Shown here in pieces: positions 23,227-32,950 of a stretch of DNA of 64,000 nucleotides. The notes below the pieces were generated by a model. The model did not search any database, was not told where the DNA came from, and saw only the letters and a list, made by a program, of their open reading frames with translations. A program made the translations under genes and the position numbers. The first letter of the stretch is position 1; each line of letters begins with the position of its first letter. This DNA comes from Piezodorus guildinii (Eukaryota; Arthropoda; Insecta; Hemiptera; Pentatomidae), in contig CM041292.1 in NCBI GenBank assembly GCA_023052935.1, forward strand, positions 32,375,454-32,439,453. The letters are read 5' to 3'.

Positions 23227-23469
23227 CTAGCCCCCTAGATTTCCCATCGGTATGGGCCCCCCAGCGGTACCAGAAACCTCTGGTAGTTTCCCCCCAGCGG
23301 CGGCCAACAAGAATATTAAGATGGGTGTAAAGATAAGAATAATAGCACAAAGGCTATACCGCCAACCGGGGGACTTCCCATATTGGCCCACCCGAGGTGA
23401 CAAGAAGGAGAGAGAAGAACCGATGAGGCAGTCAAGTTTGATCCTCAAGAGGAGTGAGTCGGGTTCCAC
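23227..23469 (-). CDS. possible host exon, unidentified membrane-segment protein
   Basis: A GC-rich 243-bp stretch is open on the minus strand from a GTG codon to a TAG. It is preceded by a pyrimidine-rich CTCCTCTTCTTGTAG, a good splice acceptor, and ends with CTAG followed by GTAAAC, a plausible donor. The 80 residues include a hydrophobic segment YSLCAIILIFTPILIFLLAA that could cross a membrane, flanked by Gly/Pro-rich sequence. The only open frame ends in a stop exactly at the putative donor, which is odd for an internal exon. The plus strand is also open (83 codons), so coding is unproven. I do not recognise the protein. Confidence 0.3.
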   Translation of the reverse strand: MEPDSLLLRIKLDCLIGSSLSFLSPRVGQYGKSPGWRYSLCAIILIFTPILIFLLAAAGGKLPEVSGTAGGPIPMGNLGG

Positions 23470-24899
23470 CTACAAGAAGAGGAGGTGGCCGTCGGGGTTC
23501 TGAGAGCAGCTGGAGGATGATGCCAAGAAAGGGGACCTAAGATGATTCCACCTTCGCCAGCCGGTTAAGTGTTTCAAAGGTATATCGTTATTTGTAATAT
23601 TGTATGGCAAAGGTAGTAAAATGTCCCTCAGTATTCTCAATCACAGTTTTAGGCAATGTGTTAATATAATGATATGTGTAAATTAATAATTATAGTAATG
23701 TATTAATTGAATCTTGTTTACTTTAATCTTACCCTGCATGCCACCTATTGGATTGGTAAACACGATACCTTTGGAAAGGAGATCCATGGTATCATTAAAT
23801 ATAGTTTATATATTGACTAAATATAGTAAGTAAGCTAGTTTTTGAAGCTACCGCTGCCTTAGAAAAGCAGCCGGTCAAAAACATAGCAATACATATATGC
23901 ATGGCATACTACATTATGTAATGTTCACCTTGCAATCCAATAGAAAGGGAAGATTGCTGTATAATCTTTATTATAGCGGACATTTAACTGTCCATGGCCA
24001 ATGCCTCTGTGATATACAATGTGTGATTAGAGGTGATTATAATGAAATGCTGGATTGAGGAGGCTAATGATGCTATTGAAGGCTAGCTGACCAATTATCG
24101 ATTGTATTCCTGCCGCATACTATCGATTTATAATTAACTCATTTATTTATTTCTACTTAAGTGTTTGCCATTTCTTAGCTTCTTTTTAGACACATTTTAT
24201 AAAATTCCATTATAATATTGCTTCTGGTATTATTATACCAAATGTCAATTAGTGTATAGATTATTGTCTTAAGGACTATTAATATGTATCCTAAATTAAC
24301 GTTGATTTATGCTAAACTATGAAACCGTTTTATTGATTTTCATTTTGTTAAAGATAGATGATTTAATAAAGATAAATTGTTAATATAATACGATGTGGTA
24401 TTCTTAATATATTTCCTCATATATTATTTTATTATGAAATTCGTTATATGTTAAAACTCGTCTTGAATCATTTAATTATTATCTTAATAATCTTTCAACG
24501 TTAAATTTTTCGCAATAATTTTAAATAATATTTATTAAAAATCATCCTCATCGTGTCATTCTCACCTATGGATGAATTTATTTATCTGCTACAATATCTA
24601 CATTTTGGTAGAACATATTAATTATTGTGAACTACTATAAATTTTATTACGTCTGATGCTGAGGAAATCTATTATAATTAAGCCGAGATACTTTCTGTAA
24701 GTAATCATTTACTCTATCCTGAAGAAGAATTGCGAGATAATTTTAATTTTAACGAGCACTAATATCACGTATATTTCACACTGTTTGAAATAGTCAGACA
24801 TTTTAAATGCCTATATTTTAAAATTTCTACATCTAAAGTACCTTAAATATTGTAAATTCTAAAGAATGAAACATATCAGTTTATCAGAATTGATAATGA

Positions 24900-24902
<3 letters not shown>
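23470..24902. other. no gene recognised
   Basis: The first ~100 bases continue the GC-rich island; the rest is AT-rich with no recognisable feature. Confidence 0.4.

Positions 24903-24986
<84 letters not shown>
24903..24986. repeat. (TA)n microsatellite, target of the LTR element
   Basis: About 42 TA units end exactly at the LTR boundary, and TATATATA resumes at 30368 on the other side. The tract is therefore split by the insertion. Confidence 0.95.
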
Positions 24987-24988
<2 letters not shown>

Positions 24989-25152
24989 TTAACGAACGCC
25001 GCTATACAGGTGTAAAATAAAAGGGGATCGATAAATGCACTGATCTAGACTCAGAACAGAACTGACTTTATTGTATCTTAATACAAACAAATAGTACGTT
25101 GTTTACTAGGAATAGTATTAAGCCTAATACAGTCGTACTCGGGATCTTAACT
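24987..25152 (-). repeat. 3' LTR
   Basis: 166 bp. It differs from the 5' LTR at two sites only (GCACTG here versus ACACAG at 30251-30256). An AATAAAGTC polyadenylation-like motif is present in the element sense. Confidence 0.95.
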
Positions 25153-25162
25153 CCCCCTTGCC
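25153..25162 (-). other. polypurine tract
   Basis: In the element sense GGCAAGGGGG lies directly before the 3' LTR. This is the usual primer site for plus-strand DNA synthesis during reverse transcription. Confidence 0.75.
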
Positions 25163-25402
25163 AGTTTACGAACATACCTTCGTAAACTCTTAGGAAGGAC
25201 CTTGAAACGATACATAAAGAGAAAAACAACAACAACAACAAAAACGTATACAACAAAAAAGGAAAAGTGCTATTGCAAAAACACAGTACAACTACAACAG
25301 AAAAAAAAAGAAAATTCACTTAAACACGTTTTGCACAGCACTGGTTTTTGAACAGAAACAACAAAAATGAAAGAAAAATCTTCCATGGCAAACTCCAGCG
25401 CG

Positions 25403-27838
25403 CTACCGCTGATTCACAGCTCCTATCGGGAGCTTCAGTTGCTCTAGGTGAACAGTCCGCCGCTTTTTGGGCTCGCTGAGGCTCTCGATGGTGACAACAT
25501 TGTGCTCACGAATGCCAATCACCCTGTATGGCCCTTCGTACCTCTCCAGCTCTTTCCCACGATTAGACCCTTTTCGTTTATATACCGTCATCCCAATCTT
25601 GACGGCGCCCATTAGGTCCCTGACGTTACGATTTTCTCTGGCTACCCTTCTGTTCTTTTCCCTTTCGATTCTTCCCCGAACTTTTTCCCATCGTTTGGCC
25701 AAAGCCAGGCGATTATTCATCACGTCTTTCGAAAGCCCCTCATCCACTGCGGTACTCGCGCTATCCCTACGCCGTTCACGAAGTCCGAAAAGAATCTCGA
25801 ACGGAGAGAACCCGGTTACGGTGTGAATAGAGTGATTGTATGCCGCAACCGCTCTTGCCATCGCCGCGTCCGGCTCCAGGCCCCGTTCTACCTGGTAAAC
25901 TCGTAGATGGTCGCTGAGCGTGCTGTGGAGACGTTCAATCCCTCCTCTGCTCTTCGGGTGTCCGGGGGTATTGAGGTGCCAATTGACCCCTATGGACTGC
26001 ATTTCCGAACGGATCGAAGCGTTATCGAATTCTCTGCCACCATCCGAAGCTATGCGATCGGGTATACCATAAAATTGGAACCAAGTCCATAACGCCCCTA
26101 ATACCGCTCCTGAGGAGCGTTCCTGGACCAGATAAGCCATCGCTGCCTTACTAAATTGGTCCAACACTGTTACCCACTTATAACCTCTCCAAGTAAACGT
26201 GTCTATTTGGAGATCCGCAAGCGGCGATACTGGAGTGGATGTTTCTTCTTGTAAGGCCTTCGGAGGATGCCTGTCATACTTGGTTTTTAAACAGACAGCA
26301 CAATTCCCAATAATGTCTGCGATGGTCTGGCGCATACCCCACCAGAAATACTTGCGTTTCAGGGCTTGCAACGTTTCATGTATTCCCCGGTGGTTGGTCT
26401 TACCTTGGTGGTACGCTAACGTCACCTCTCGCTGGCTATCTTCGTCCTTCAGCGTCTCTACTTGCAGAGTACAGCGTAAAAATGTCCGATCATCGCCAAT
26501 TCGTTCATTCCGCCACAGGCGCTTAATCTTGTCCCAGACAACTGCATTTCCCACATAAAGGTGGTGAATTTTTCTTGGTTTCGATGCGTTATTGAGCATC
26601 CGACAAATCAGGTCTTCCTTAATCCCGGGTTGCGACCAGATTGTAGTAATGGTACACCGACCGTGCCGCTCGCACTCAACCTTTGTCGGTCCTGAGGTCT
26701 TGGTTTTCCAAATAATTTGCCGCCGCTTATCGTTGACGATTGCTTCAAGTTCTACCATCTCATCAGGGCGATCATCCATGGAGCTATCCTCTTCTTGGGT
26801 TTCCTCATCAGTCGGTATTCCACATTCCACTTCTCTCTCTGATGTCCGTGCAGGTGAGAGTTCAGTAGTATGTCTTGATGTTTCCCCTTGCTCTTCCTCA
26901 ACCGCGTTAACCATTAATGCCCGGGAGAGCCAATCAGCCACAACATTCTCCTTCCCCGGTTTGTAAAGAATTTCAATATTATACTGGCTCAAGAACTCCT
27001 TCCATCTGGTAATCCGAGCGGACGATTCTTTTATTTTTCCCACCCATTGGAGAGGTCGATGGTCCGTGAGGATCCGGAATCGTCTCCCATAGACATACGG
27101 CCTAAAATGATCGATGGCCCACACGATCCCAAGGAGCTCTCTCTCTAAAGCACTGTAACGTGATTCGGAATCGGTAAGGCGCCGACTAGCATATGCCACT
27201 GGTCTATCACCTCCTGCCCCATCTTGCGACAATACTGCCCCCAACGCATATTCGCTTGCATCCGTCGTGATAGTGAATTGCCTCGAGAAATCAGGGAACG
27301 CCAGAACAGGTTCCTCTTGCAGACGCGACATGCACCGTTGAATATTGGATTCCATTTCAGGCGTCAATATCACTTTCTTCCCTTTCTTAAGTAAATCATT
27401 TAGGGGTACAAGATATTCCGCCATCTCCGGCACAAATCGCCTGTAGTAATTTAATGAGCCTAACAATCGCCGGATTCCTCTAACGTCTCTTTGAATAGCC
27501 ATTCTCTGAAGCGCTTCCACCTTACTTTTGTCTGGTTTTACCCCTTTCTGGGAGATGGTGTGCCCCAAAAAATTAATTTCCTTCATACCCAATATCGATT
27601 TCTCCCTTGACAACTTTAACCCAAACTCGCGCACCCGTTCGAATACGCTTCGCAGATGTGCTTGGTGCAACTCTTCGGACTTGCTAAAGACCAGAAGATC
27701 GTCCATATACACCTGGCAAAACGATTCGCTGATACCCCGGAGGAACTCATCCATGAGCCTTTGGAACGTGATAGGTGCATTCTTTAACCCGAACGGCATC
27801 CTTGTAAATTCGTAATGACCTCTTTCAAAAGTGAAAGC
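25403..27838 (-). pseudogene. pol: gypsy pol, second segment: RT palm, RNase H, integrase
   Basis: A 798-codon open stretch starting in the reverse transcriptase palm (MPFGLKNAPITFQ), with the YMDD active site at about residues 31-34. RNase H follows: TTDASEYALGAVLSQ near residue 180, then SALERELLGIVWAIDHFR, then LTDHRPLQW. Integrase has an HHCC zinc-binding domain (HQGKTNHRGIH...CAVCLKTK) and a catalytic core with D in LQIDTF, D in ASDGGREFDN and E in GGIERLH. The C-terminus carries a GPYRV motif typical of gypsy integrases. No chromodomain. The polyprotein would copy element RNA to DNA and insert it. The frame here differs from the upstream segment because about 2 nt are missing near 27840. 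Confidence 0.92.
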
Positions 27839-28763
27839 CGTTGTGCTGGTCCCTGGGATGCATCCTAATCTGGTGATATCCAGCTTTAAGGTCTAGTGTG
27901 CTGAACACTGTTGCTCCACTCAGCCTATCCAAGATGTCGTCGAACCTAGGGATGGGGTAACGCTCATCGACTGTATTTTCGTTGAGCTTTCTGTAGTCGA
28001 TAACCAATCTATATTTTTCTTCACCAGGCGCACTTTTCTTTTTTACCGCCCACAGAGGACTATTATATGGAGATGTACTATTTACGATAATACCCTGTTT
28101 TTTAAGGTGTTCTATCTCCTCCCTAATGTGTCCCCGTAACGCGTGTGGGTATCTTCTCTCTTTCACATACGTCACAATGTCCCGTTTCAGAGGTATTTCA
28201 TGGACAGTCACTCCCGTAACTCCCAATATATCGCCTTCCCTGAAGAATATATTATCATATTCATCCCTTAAACCCTTCCTCCAATCTACCGTACGATCAA
28301 TCGCTCCTATTCTTTCGATGTCACCCTCTACGAACTTTTGGCAGTTATACTTCTTCTTCCCGATCCAAACTGACCACCGTCCTTTCTCGATAATAAAACG
28401 CGCTCCTACCTTCCCTAAAAGATCGCAACCTATAATACCTTTGTATTCTCGAGGCATCTTTTCCACGATGTGTATAGGTAAACGGCCCCTTTTCATGACC
28501 CACCTATCCAATTTCATTAAAGTTTCTCCCACTACTTCGCAAGGGCCACCCAGAGTGATTAGTTTGCAAGCACATACCTGTACCTGAAGTGTCGCCCTGC
28601 CGCCACACAGCTGCTCCGCCGCCTCTCGACTCAGGATCGTGCAGGAGCTCCCCGTGTCCACCAGGCACCTCACTCCAGCGACTCCGATGATGGGCAGACC
28701 GCCGCACTCATTCTTCACGCTGCAGTTGACTAAGGTGCGGTCGCCCCACTCCTGCCACTCTCC
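27825..28763 (-). pseudogene. pol: gypsy pol, first segment: protease and RT fingers
   Basis: Open from just after a TGA at 28764-28766 to a TGA at 27825. The protease active site reads CLVDTGSSCTIL (aspartic protease DTG), near the start. The reverse transcriptase begins after a HEIPLKRDIV-like linker: SPYNSPLWAVKKKS, then RLVIDYRKLNENT, then FSTLDLKAGYHQI, which holds the first catalytic aspartate. It then runs into HPRDQHNGFHF and stops. In the other frame TTAFTFERGHYEFTRMPFG continues the domain, showing an indel of about two bases at 27838-27843. It shares the frame of gag, while the downstream segment does not. Confidence 0.9.
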
Positions 28764-28945
28764 TCAGGCCGCAACGCGTTCTCTCCTTCCTGTCGCACCA
28801 CGGCGTTGTCCGCACCTCCGGGTTTTCCCTCCTCCTTCGCCTCCGCTGGTCCCTGATCTCTCCTCCTCACACTCAGTCTCAGACGACCCCGACGTTCCTG
28901 CTGACTCAAATATCGCTCTGCTTCATGGCCGTACTCTGTGCGCAT
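28730..28945 (-). CDS. gag-pol bridge in a third frame
   Basis: A 71-codon open stretch overlaps the end of gag by 23 nt and the start of the protease segment. It is in the same frame as the RT/RNase H/integrase segment (25403-27838), not that of gag or the protease. The simplest reading is that pol originally lay wholly in this frame, reached from gag by a frameshift in the overlap, and that a later indel near 28730-28763 moved the protease part. Translation is Arg/Glu-rich linker without a domain. Confidence 0.5.
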   Translation of the reverse strand: MRTEYGHEAERYLSQQERRGRLRLSVRRRDQGPAEAKEEGKPGGADNAVVRQEGENALRPEESGRSGATAP

Positions 28946-29966
28946 TTACTTCCATCGGTTCACCTCTTGATGACTCCATACGTCTAAAAATGTAAGGGCA
29001 TTGGCGGGCAATATGTCCCTCTACACCGCATTCGAAACACTTCGTACGAGGACATTGCGCCACTAGGTGTCCAGGTTTTCCACACCCGTGGCACCGCCGC
29101 TCTTCTCTTCTTTCGCTAAATTTCGGTTTTCGAGAACCAAATCTCCTCCTTTCATTCGTTGCTCTCTCCCTACCTTCGTTTGCACCATCTCTTTTTCTCC
29201 AAGCCGGACGAACAAGTCTAGTTTTCCGATACGTTACTCCACTCCAGCCCTGATCTTCTACTTCCATTCGCGCCTCTTCTTCCCGGGCACTAGCGTCGAT
29301 CATTTCTTGGGCCCACTCGACAAATGTGCGGTCTTTTGGCATTCCATCCTTTTTCCCAGTTTCTCGGGCTAATTGAACCATCAAGATGGTTGACAAAAAT
29401 CCCATCCTTGCTTCCACACCGGGTGCATCTATCACTTCCCTCATCTTCTCGGTAATTTTATTGAAACGAGCTAGGAGCTCCCCAGCGTACTGCCCATTAC
29501 TCTGACGTGGCCGCCTCGTCTCCCTGAACATCAGGAAGATATCTTCTTCTGTCGTCCATCTTCCACCGCCATAAGCTTTCTTCAATCGCTCCTTTATCAC
29601 CGGCCACGGGGTGTCTTCATCAGCTTGAATGATGTTAAGGACGCTCCTTTTGACTCGGCACACCAAATCAGCTTTAATTGATTCAGCGTCCCCAGCTTCG
29701 AGTAAGCGCTCAGCCGTCTTTACCTCTATTCGAGCCATCAGGCGATCCCCTCCTTTCAGGAAATGATTCAGTTCACCAACTTCCCCGTTGAATCTCTCTA
29801 GCTCGGAGATGGCTTTTCTTAAATCCTGGGCGGTGGCCGCCCGAACCTTCATCCATGCCAAAGTGTTGGCGTGGGCCTCTGCCAGCGTATCTCGCGGCAA
29901 CGGAGGAATTTCAGGTTCCGCCGGCAAAGTCAATACCGGTGGTCTTATGAATCCAGCTTCTGCCAT
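28923..29966 (-). CDS. gag: gypsy Gag polyprotein
   Basis: 347 codons from an ATG (MAEAGFIRPPVLTL) about 235 bp downstream of the primer site to a TGA. The N-terminal two thirds is the helical matrix/capsid-like region, with LGG-free but gag-like blocks such as WPVIKERLKKAYGGG and YAGELLARFNKITEKM. The C-terminus is basic and has two CCHC zinc knuckles, CHGCGKPGHLVAQC and CFECGVEGHIARQC, both with intact C-x2-C-x4-H-x4-C spacing. Gag would assemble the cytoplasmic particle and package element RNA. Unlike pol this frame is intact, so a Gag-only product is possible. Confidence 0.92.
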   Translation of the reverse strand: MAEAGFIRPPVLTLPAEPEIPPLPRDTLAEAHANTLAWMKVRAATAQDLRKAISELERFNGEVGELNHFLKGGDRLMARIEVKTAERLLEAGDAESIKADLVCRVKRSVLNIIQADEDTPWPVIKERLKKAYGGGRWTTEEDIFLMFRETRRPRQSNGQYAGELLARFNKITEKMREVIDAPGVEARMGFLSTILMVQLARETGKKDGMPKDRTFVEWAQEMIDASAREEEARMEVEDQGWSGVTYRKTRLVRPAWRKRDGANEGRERATNERRRFGSRKPKFSERREERRCHGCGKPGHLVAQCPRTKCFECGVEGHIARQCPYIFRRMESSRGEPMEVNAHRVRP

Positions 29967-30187
29967 CTTGAAGTTACGGAAGCTTCACGAAAATAATAGA
30001 AATATAATTTCAAATAATTGCGAAAAAAAATTTAAATTAATCGCAAAAATAATTTAAAATAATAGCGAAAATAATTTAAATAATATAATAAATATTTTTT
30101 TACAAATTACTTAAGAGGAGAAAAATTAAATAAAAATAGTAACGAATAAATAAAGCTAAAATAGAACGGCCACTAATCACGTGATCA

Positions 30188-30202
30188 CGGGTTTCGGCAC
30201 CA
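30188..30202 (-). other. primer-binding site, tRNA-Phe
   Basis: On the plus strand CGGGTTTCGGCACCA equals the 3' end of eukaryotic tRNA-Phe including CCA. In the element sense this gives TGGTGCCGAAACCCG directly at the 5' LTR end, sharing one base with it. Fifteen bases match. The tRNA would prime minus-strand synthesis. Confidence 0.85.
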
Positions 30203-30367
30203 GTTAACGAACGCCGCTATACAGGTGTAAAATAAAAGGGGATCGATAAATACACAGATCTAGACTCAGAACAGAACTGACTTTATTGTATCTTAATACA
30301 AACAAATAGTACGTTGTTTACTAGGAATAGTATTAAGCCTAATACAGTCGTACTCGGGATCTTAACT
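30202..30367 (-). repeat. 5' LTR
   Basis: 166 bp, directly adjoining the primer-binding site. Promoter of the element by position; no convincing TATA box was picked out. Followed on the right by TATATATA of the host microsatellite. Confidence 0.95.
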
Positions 30368-30386
30368 TATATATATATATTAATAT

Positions 30387-30972
30387 ATATCACTTAAACG
30401 AATTCTATATATTTCCAACTAAGGTAGGAAATATCAAAAATATTTTTTTTAATGCATTTTCGTTCTTTCGACCATAAAAAAACAGGAGTATAAATGTATA
30501 ATATACCATGGGAAAAATATATAATCTTATATACAAAATTATGAAAGCTAATGGAGAGTTATAAAAGCTGATAAAACTAACTGATTGTTGTAGATAATAA
30601 TATAGTATATTATTTTAAAAAAAACTCGTGTTTCTATTGAAACTTAATGAAGTTAATTATTTAACATTTTTTCATTTTGGTGTATTAAAAAATCCTTAAA
30701 TTGATTCCAAGAACGAAGGTAAATGAAAAGAACACTAGATTCGTTGTTAATAATAATATTCTATTATAAAGATATTTTCAATTTTATTAGAAGTACTTAT
30801 TAAAATTACGATAGCTCAGCATTAGGGGAAAAAAAATGTTTGTTTTTTTGTAGCTTATGCAATTAATTTCGCCACATTTGGTTTATTATTTTCATTGATG
30901 AACCTTTGGTATCAATAAAAAAAATATCTCCCTCAAAATTTGAGGGTTACGTTTCAAGGTGCGTAGAATCTG
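30387..30972. other. AT-rich sequence with weak R900-like pieces
   Basis: No gene. Around 30400-30760 some phrases resemble the R900 interior (GAAAGCTAATGGAGAGTTATA, AACTAACTGATTGTTGTAGA, GTGTTTCTATTGAAACTTAA) in forward orientation, so a decayed R900 copy is likely here. Confidence 0.5.
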
Positions 30973-30981
30973 AATAACGAA

Positions 30982-31272
30982 TAGAAAAGGGATTACTTAT
31001 AGCTGGGTGGCTAGCATAAAAGCCTCATTTGCCAAAGTTCACGAGTTCAAACCCGCAAGTGGTACTAGGAATTTTTAATGGAAGTAAAAAATCTTTAGTA
31101 ATCCGTCCTTCGGTGGGGACGTTAAAAGGTGGTCCCGAACCTGTGCGATGTCAGGTACTCGTTAAAGATCCCTATCTTAATAAAACCTGAATAGGCAAAA
31201 TTTAAGACTCCCACTGTAGCATCGTACGGTTAGCCATAGTAGCATAAAGTGATGTTAAATAAATAAACAAAC
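30982..31272 (+). repeat. tRNA-derived SINE, full copy
   Basis: About 291 bp flanked by a 9-bp direct repeat AATAACGAA (30973-30981, 31273-31281). The head is tRNA-like, with TAGCTGGGTGGCTAGCATA as box A region and GAGTTCAAACCC as box B, the pol III internal promoter. The body includes CCGTCCTTCGGTGGGGACGT and GAACCTGTGCGATGTCAGG. The tail is AAATAAATAAAC. A LINE with a similar 3' end would be needed to mobilise it; none is identified here. Confidence 0.85.
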
Positions 31273-31549
31273 AATAACGAAAAAAAATGCTCCTAATAAA
31301 TAAAAAAAGATCAATTAAATTGGTTCAGAAATAGGAAAGCTGTATCGTTTTGAAATTAGCAGTTTTTCCTTTGAATTATTTATTGCTTTTCATATTAGTT
31401 TATTGTCTAAACAGTTATACACCAATAGTTTTTTTGTGTTTTTTTTTGGAAATAATGAACCGTTGCGTGATACTTTGCAAAAAATTTTGAAGTGTTTTGA
31501 ACACTAAGAAAAAGTTTGGAAGATAGATCGTGAATATAGTTCTAATGCA

Positions 31550-31865
31550 TACTGACAAATGTTCACTGGAGGTGATTAGATGGGTAATTAAAATCAGGGG
31601 TGATGTTTTAAACCTGAATTACAAGCATTTCATGAAAACAAATAATAAATGTAGTTTGTGCAATACAAATGAAGCAGATCTTTTTCACTTTTTGGCTGCC
31701 TGTCCGATACTTACTGAGTTCAGAAAAAAATACTTTAATTCTAAAAATTTAACCTGGGATCAAATTTTAGAGTTGATAAATGGAAAAGATTTGCTGGCGT
31801 TAGTTAATTTCTCCAGATCGGCTTTCTCTTATAGAATGTTACTAACGAGAGAATTTAACTATTAG
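31550..31865 (+). pseudogene. LINE ORF2 C-terminus with zinc-finger-like motif
   Basis: About 105 codons to a TAG. Contains CSLCNTNEADLFHFLAACPI, a C-x2-C...H...C arrangement. This is the Cys/His motif found at the C-terminus of many non-LTR retrotransposon polyproteins, with the usual HFLxxCP wording, and is thought to bind nucleic acid. The upstream endonuclease and polymerase are missing through truncation. The frame happens to stay open into the left target duplication. No function expected. Confidence 0.75.
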
Positions 31866-32155
31866 TGAATTTGTTAAATTAAGTTTAACTAATTGTGAAT
31901 TTGACTATTTGTGAATTAATTTTAGTACATAAATAACATGGGAAGTGTTTGTTTCTTATTTTGTTATTGATTATTTATATTGATAGAATAATGATTAATT
32001 TTGTTAATAAACACAGACTCCACAGACGGTCAATAGACCATGTAGTGTGTCTGATTTTTATTATTGTATTTTGTAATTTGTAATTTGTTTATTTTTTTTA
32101 TTGGCTTTTTGATGTATTTTTGAAAAATAAAAACAGACTTTTCTATCTATCTATC
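31550..32155 (+). mobile_element. 5'-truncated LINE with (TCTA)n tail
   Basis: Flanked by an exact 13-bp direct repeat TAGTTCTAATGCA (31537-31549 and 32156-32168). The insert holds the end of an ORF, a ~240-bp AT-rich 3' UTR, then TCTATCTATCTATC. The simple-repeat tail rather than poly(A) suggests a clade that ends in microsatellites. The small number of tail repeats and exact duplication argue for a fairly recent event. Confidence 0.85.
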
Positions 32156-32238
32156 TAGTTCTAATGCAGAACTTTGGTGATGTAACTCAGAGCATGTTCG
32201 ATGAGTAATCTAAATCTGCCAGAGGCTCCCTTCGTTCC

Positions 32239-32510
32239 TTAGAAAACGGTACTAAAGAGCTCATACAGTTCTTTCACCACCCACACTTGAGGAGTATACA
32301 TGACCACTTGACATTGACGACCCAGAAAGTTGGACAATAGGTGGGTTATCCTCATCTTAGTCACCTTGGAATAGACAGGGTCCTTCAAGAAGTAGACCAC
32401 TGACCCAATCATCACAATCACTTGAAATAGACTTCCGATTGCCGTAGGCCTTCCCAACTGATACTTCCGGCTTCGCTTACAATCAGCCGTCCTTAACTCG
32501 ACCCGTTTGC
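32239..32510 (-). CDS. unidentified open stretch, possible exon
   Basis: Open on the minus strand from about 32510 to a TAA at 32239, roughly 90 codons without an ATG at the start. The translation has good protein composition: KRSRKYQLGRPTAIG, a hydrophobic run SLFQVIVMIGSVVYFLKD, then THLLSNFLGRQCQVVMYT and VWVVKELYELFSTVF. Base composition is more balanced than its surroundings. The LINE at 31550 inserted just downstream. It could be the last exon of a host gene or an old transposon coding piece. I do not recognise it. Confidence 0.3.
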
Positions 32511-32950
32511 AAAATATATGTTAGAATTCATCATCATCCGAATAGAAATATGCAGCAAATGTAAAGATATGGAATTGACATAATGTTCAATAATTATTGG
32601 GTTGTAAAATAAGTTGGTGGCGTTTTTAATAAACACTTCGGATTCTCGTAAAAATGTTTAATCAATTATATATGAGCTAATATGATCAATTAGATGTTGC
32701 CATATTTCATAATTTTCCAGATATTTTAATAATTTATCTGTTTGTTTAAACTCACTGAGGTGAAGTAGCATTACTATCAAGAAGTTCAAATAACTAACTT
32801 TTGGTGGCGTGTTATGTTCGCAAAAACAAAAACATTTGGTGCGGGCAACACACGACTTTCACTTACATCTATTTTTAAAATCAATGAAAGAATTTTCAAA
32901 TACAGTTAGAGATAAAAATACGTAAAACTATTAAAGAATTAATTAAATTG

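Larger units (their letters stand above)
24987..30367 (-). mobile_element. Ty3/gypsy LTR retrotransposon, nearly complete
   Basis: 5381-bp element bounded by two 166-bp LTRs that differ at only two positions, so the insertion is recent. LTR ends read AGTTAAG...GTTAACT in the element sense, like the AGT...ACT termini of the gypsy/17.6 group. The order is LTR, tRNA-Phe primer site, gag, pol (protease, reverse transcriptase, RNase H, integrase), polypurine tract, LTR. There is no envelope gene: only 250 bp separate pol from the 3' LTR. The element sits in (TA)n with TATA-type flanks. Pol frames are broken, so it is probably inactive despite its youth. Confidence 0.95.

Noticed and set aside
25068..25319. 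Hydrophobic 83-codon minus-strand frame between pol and the 3' LTR, considered as an envelope remnant
   Set aside because: Too short, overlaps the LTR, and its hydrophobicity comes from A-rich plus-strand sequence; no envelope motifs.
25467..29372. Several plus-strand frames of 60-150 codons across the gypsy element
   Set aside because: They are antisense shadows of gag and pol.
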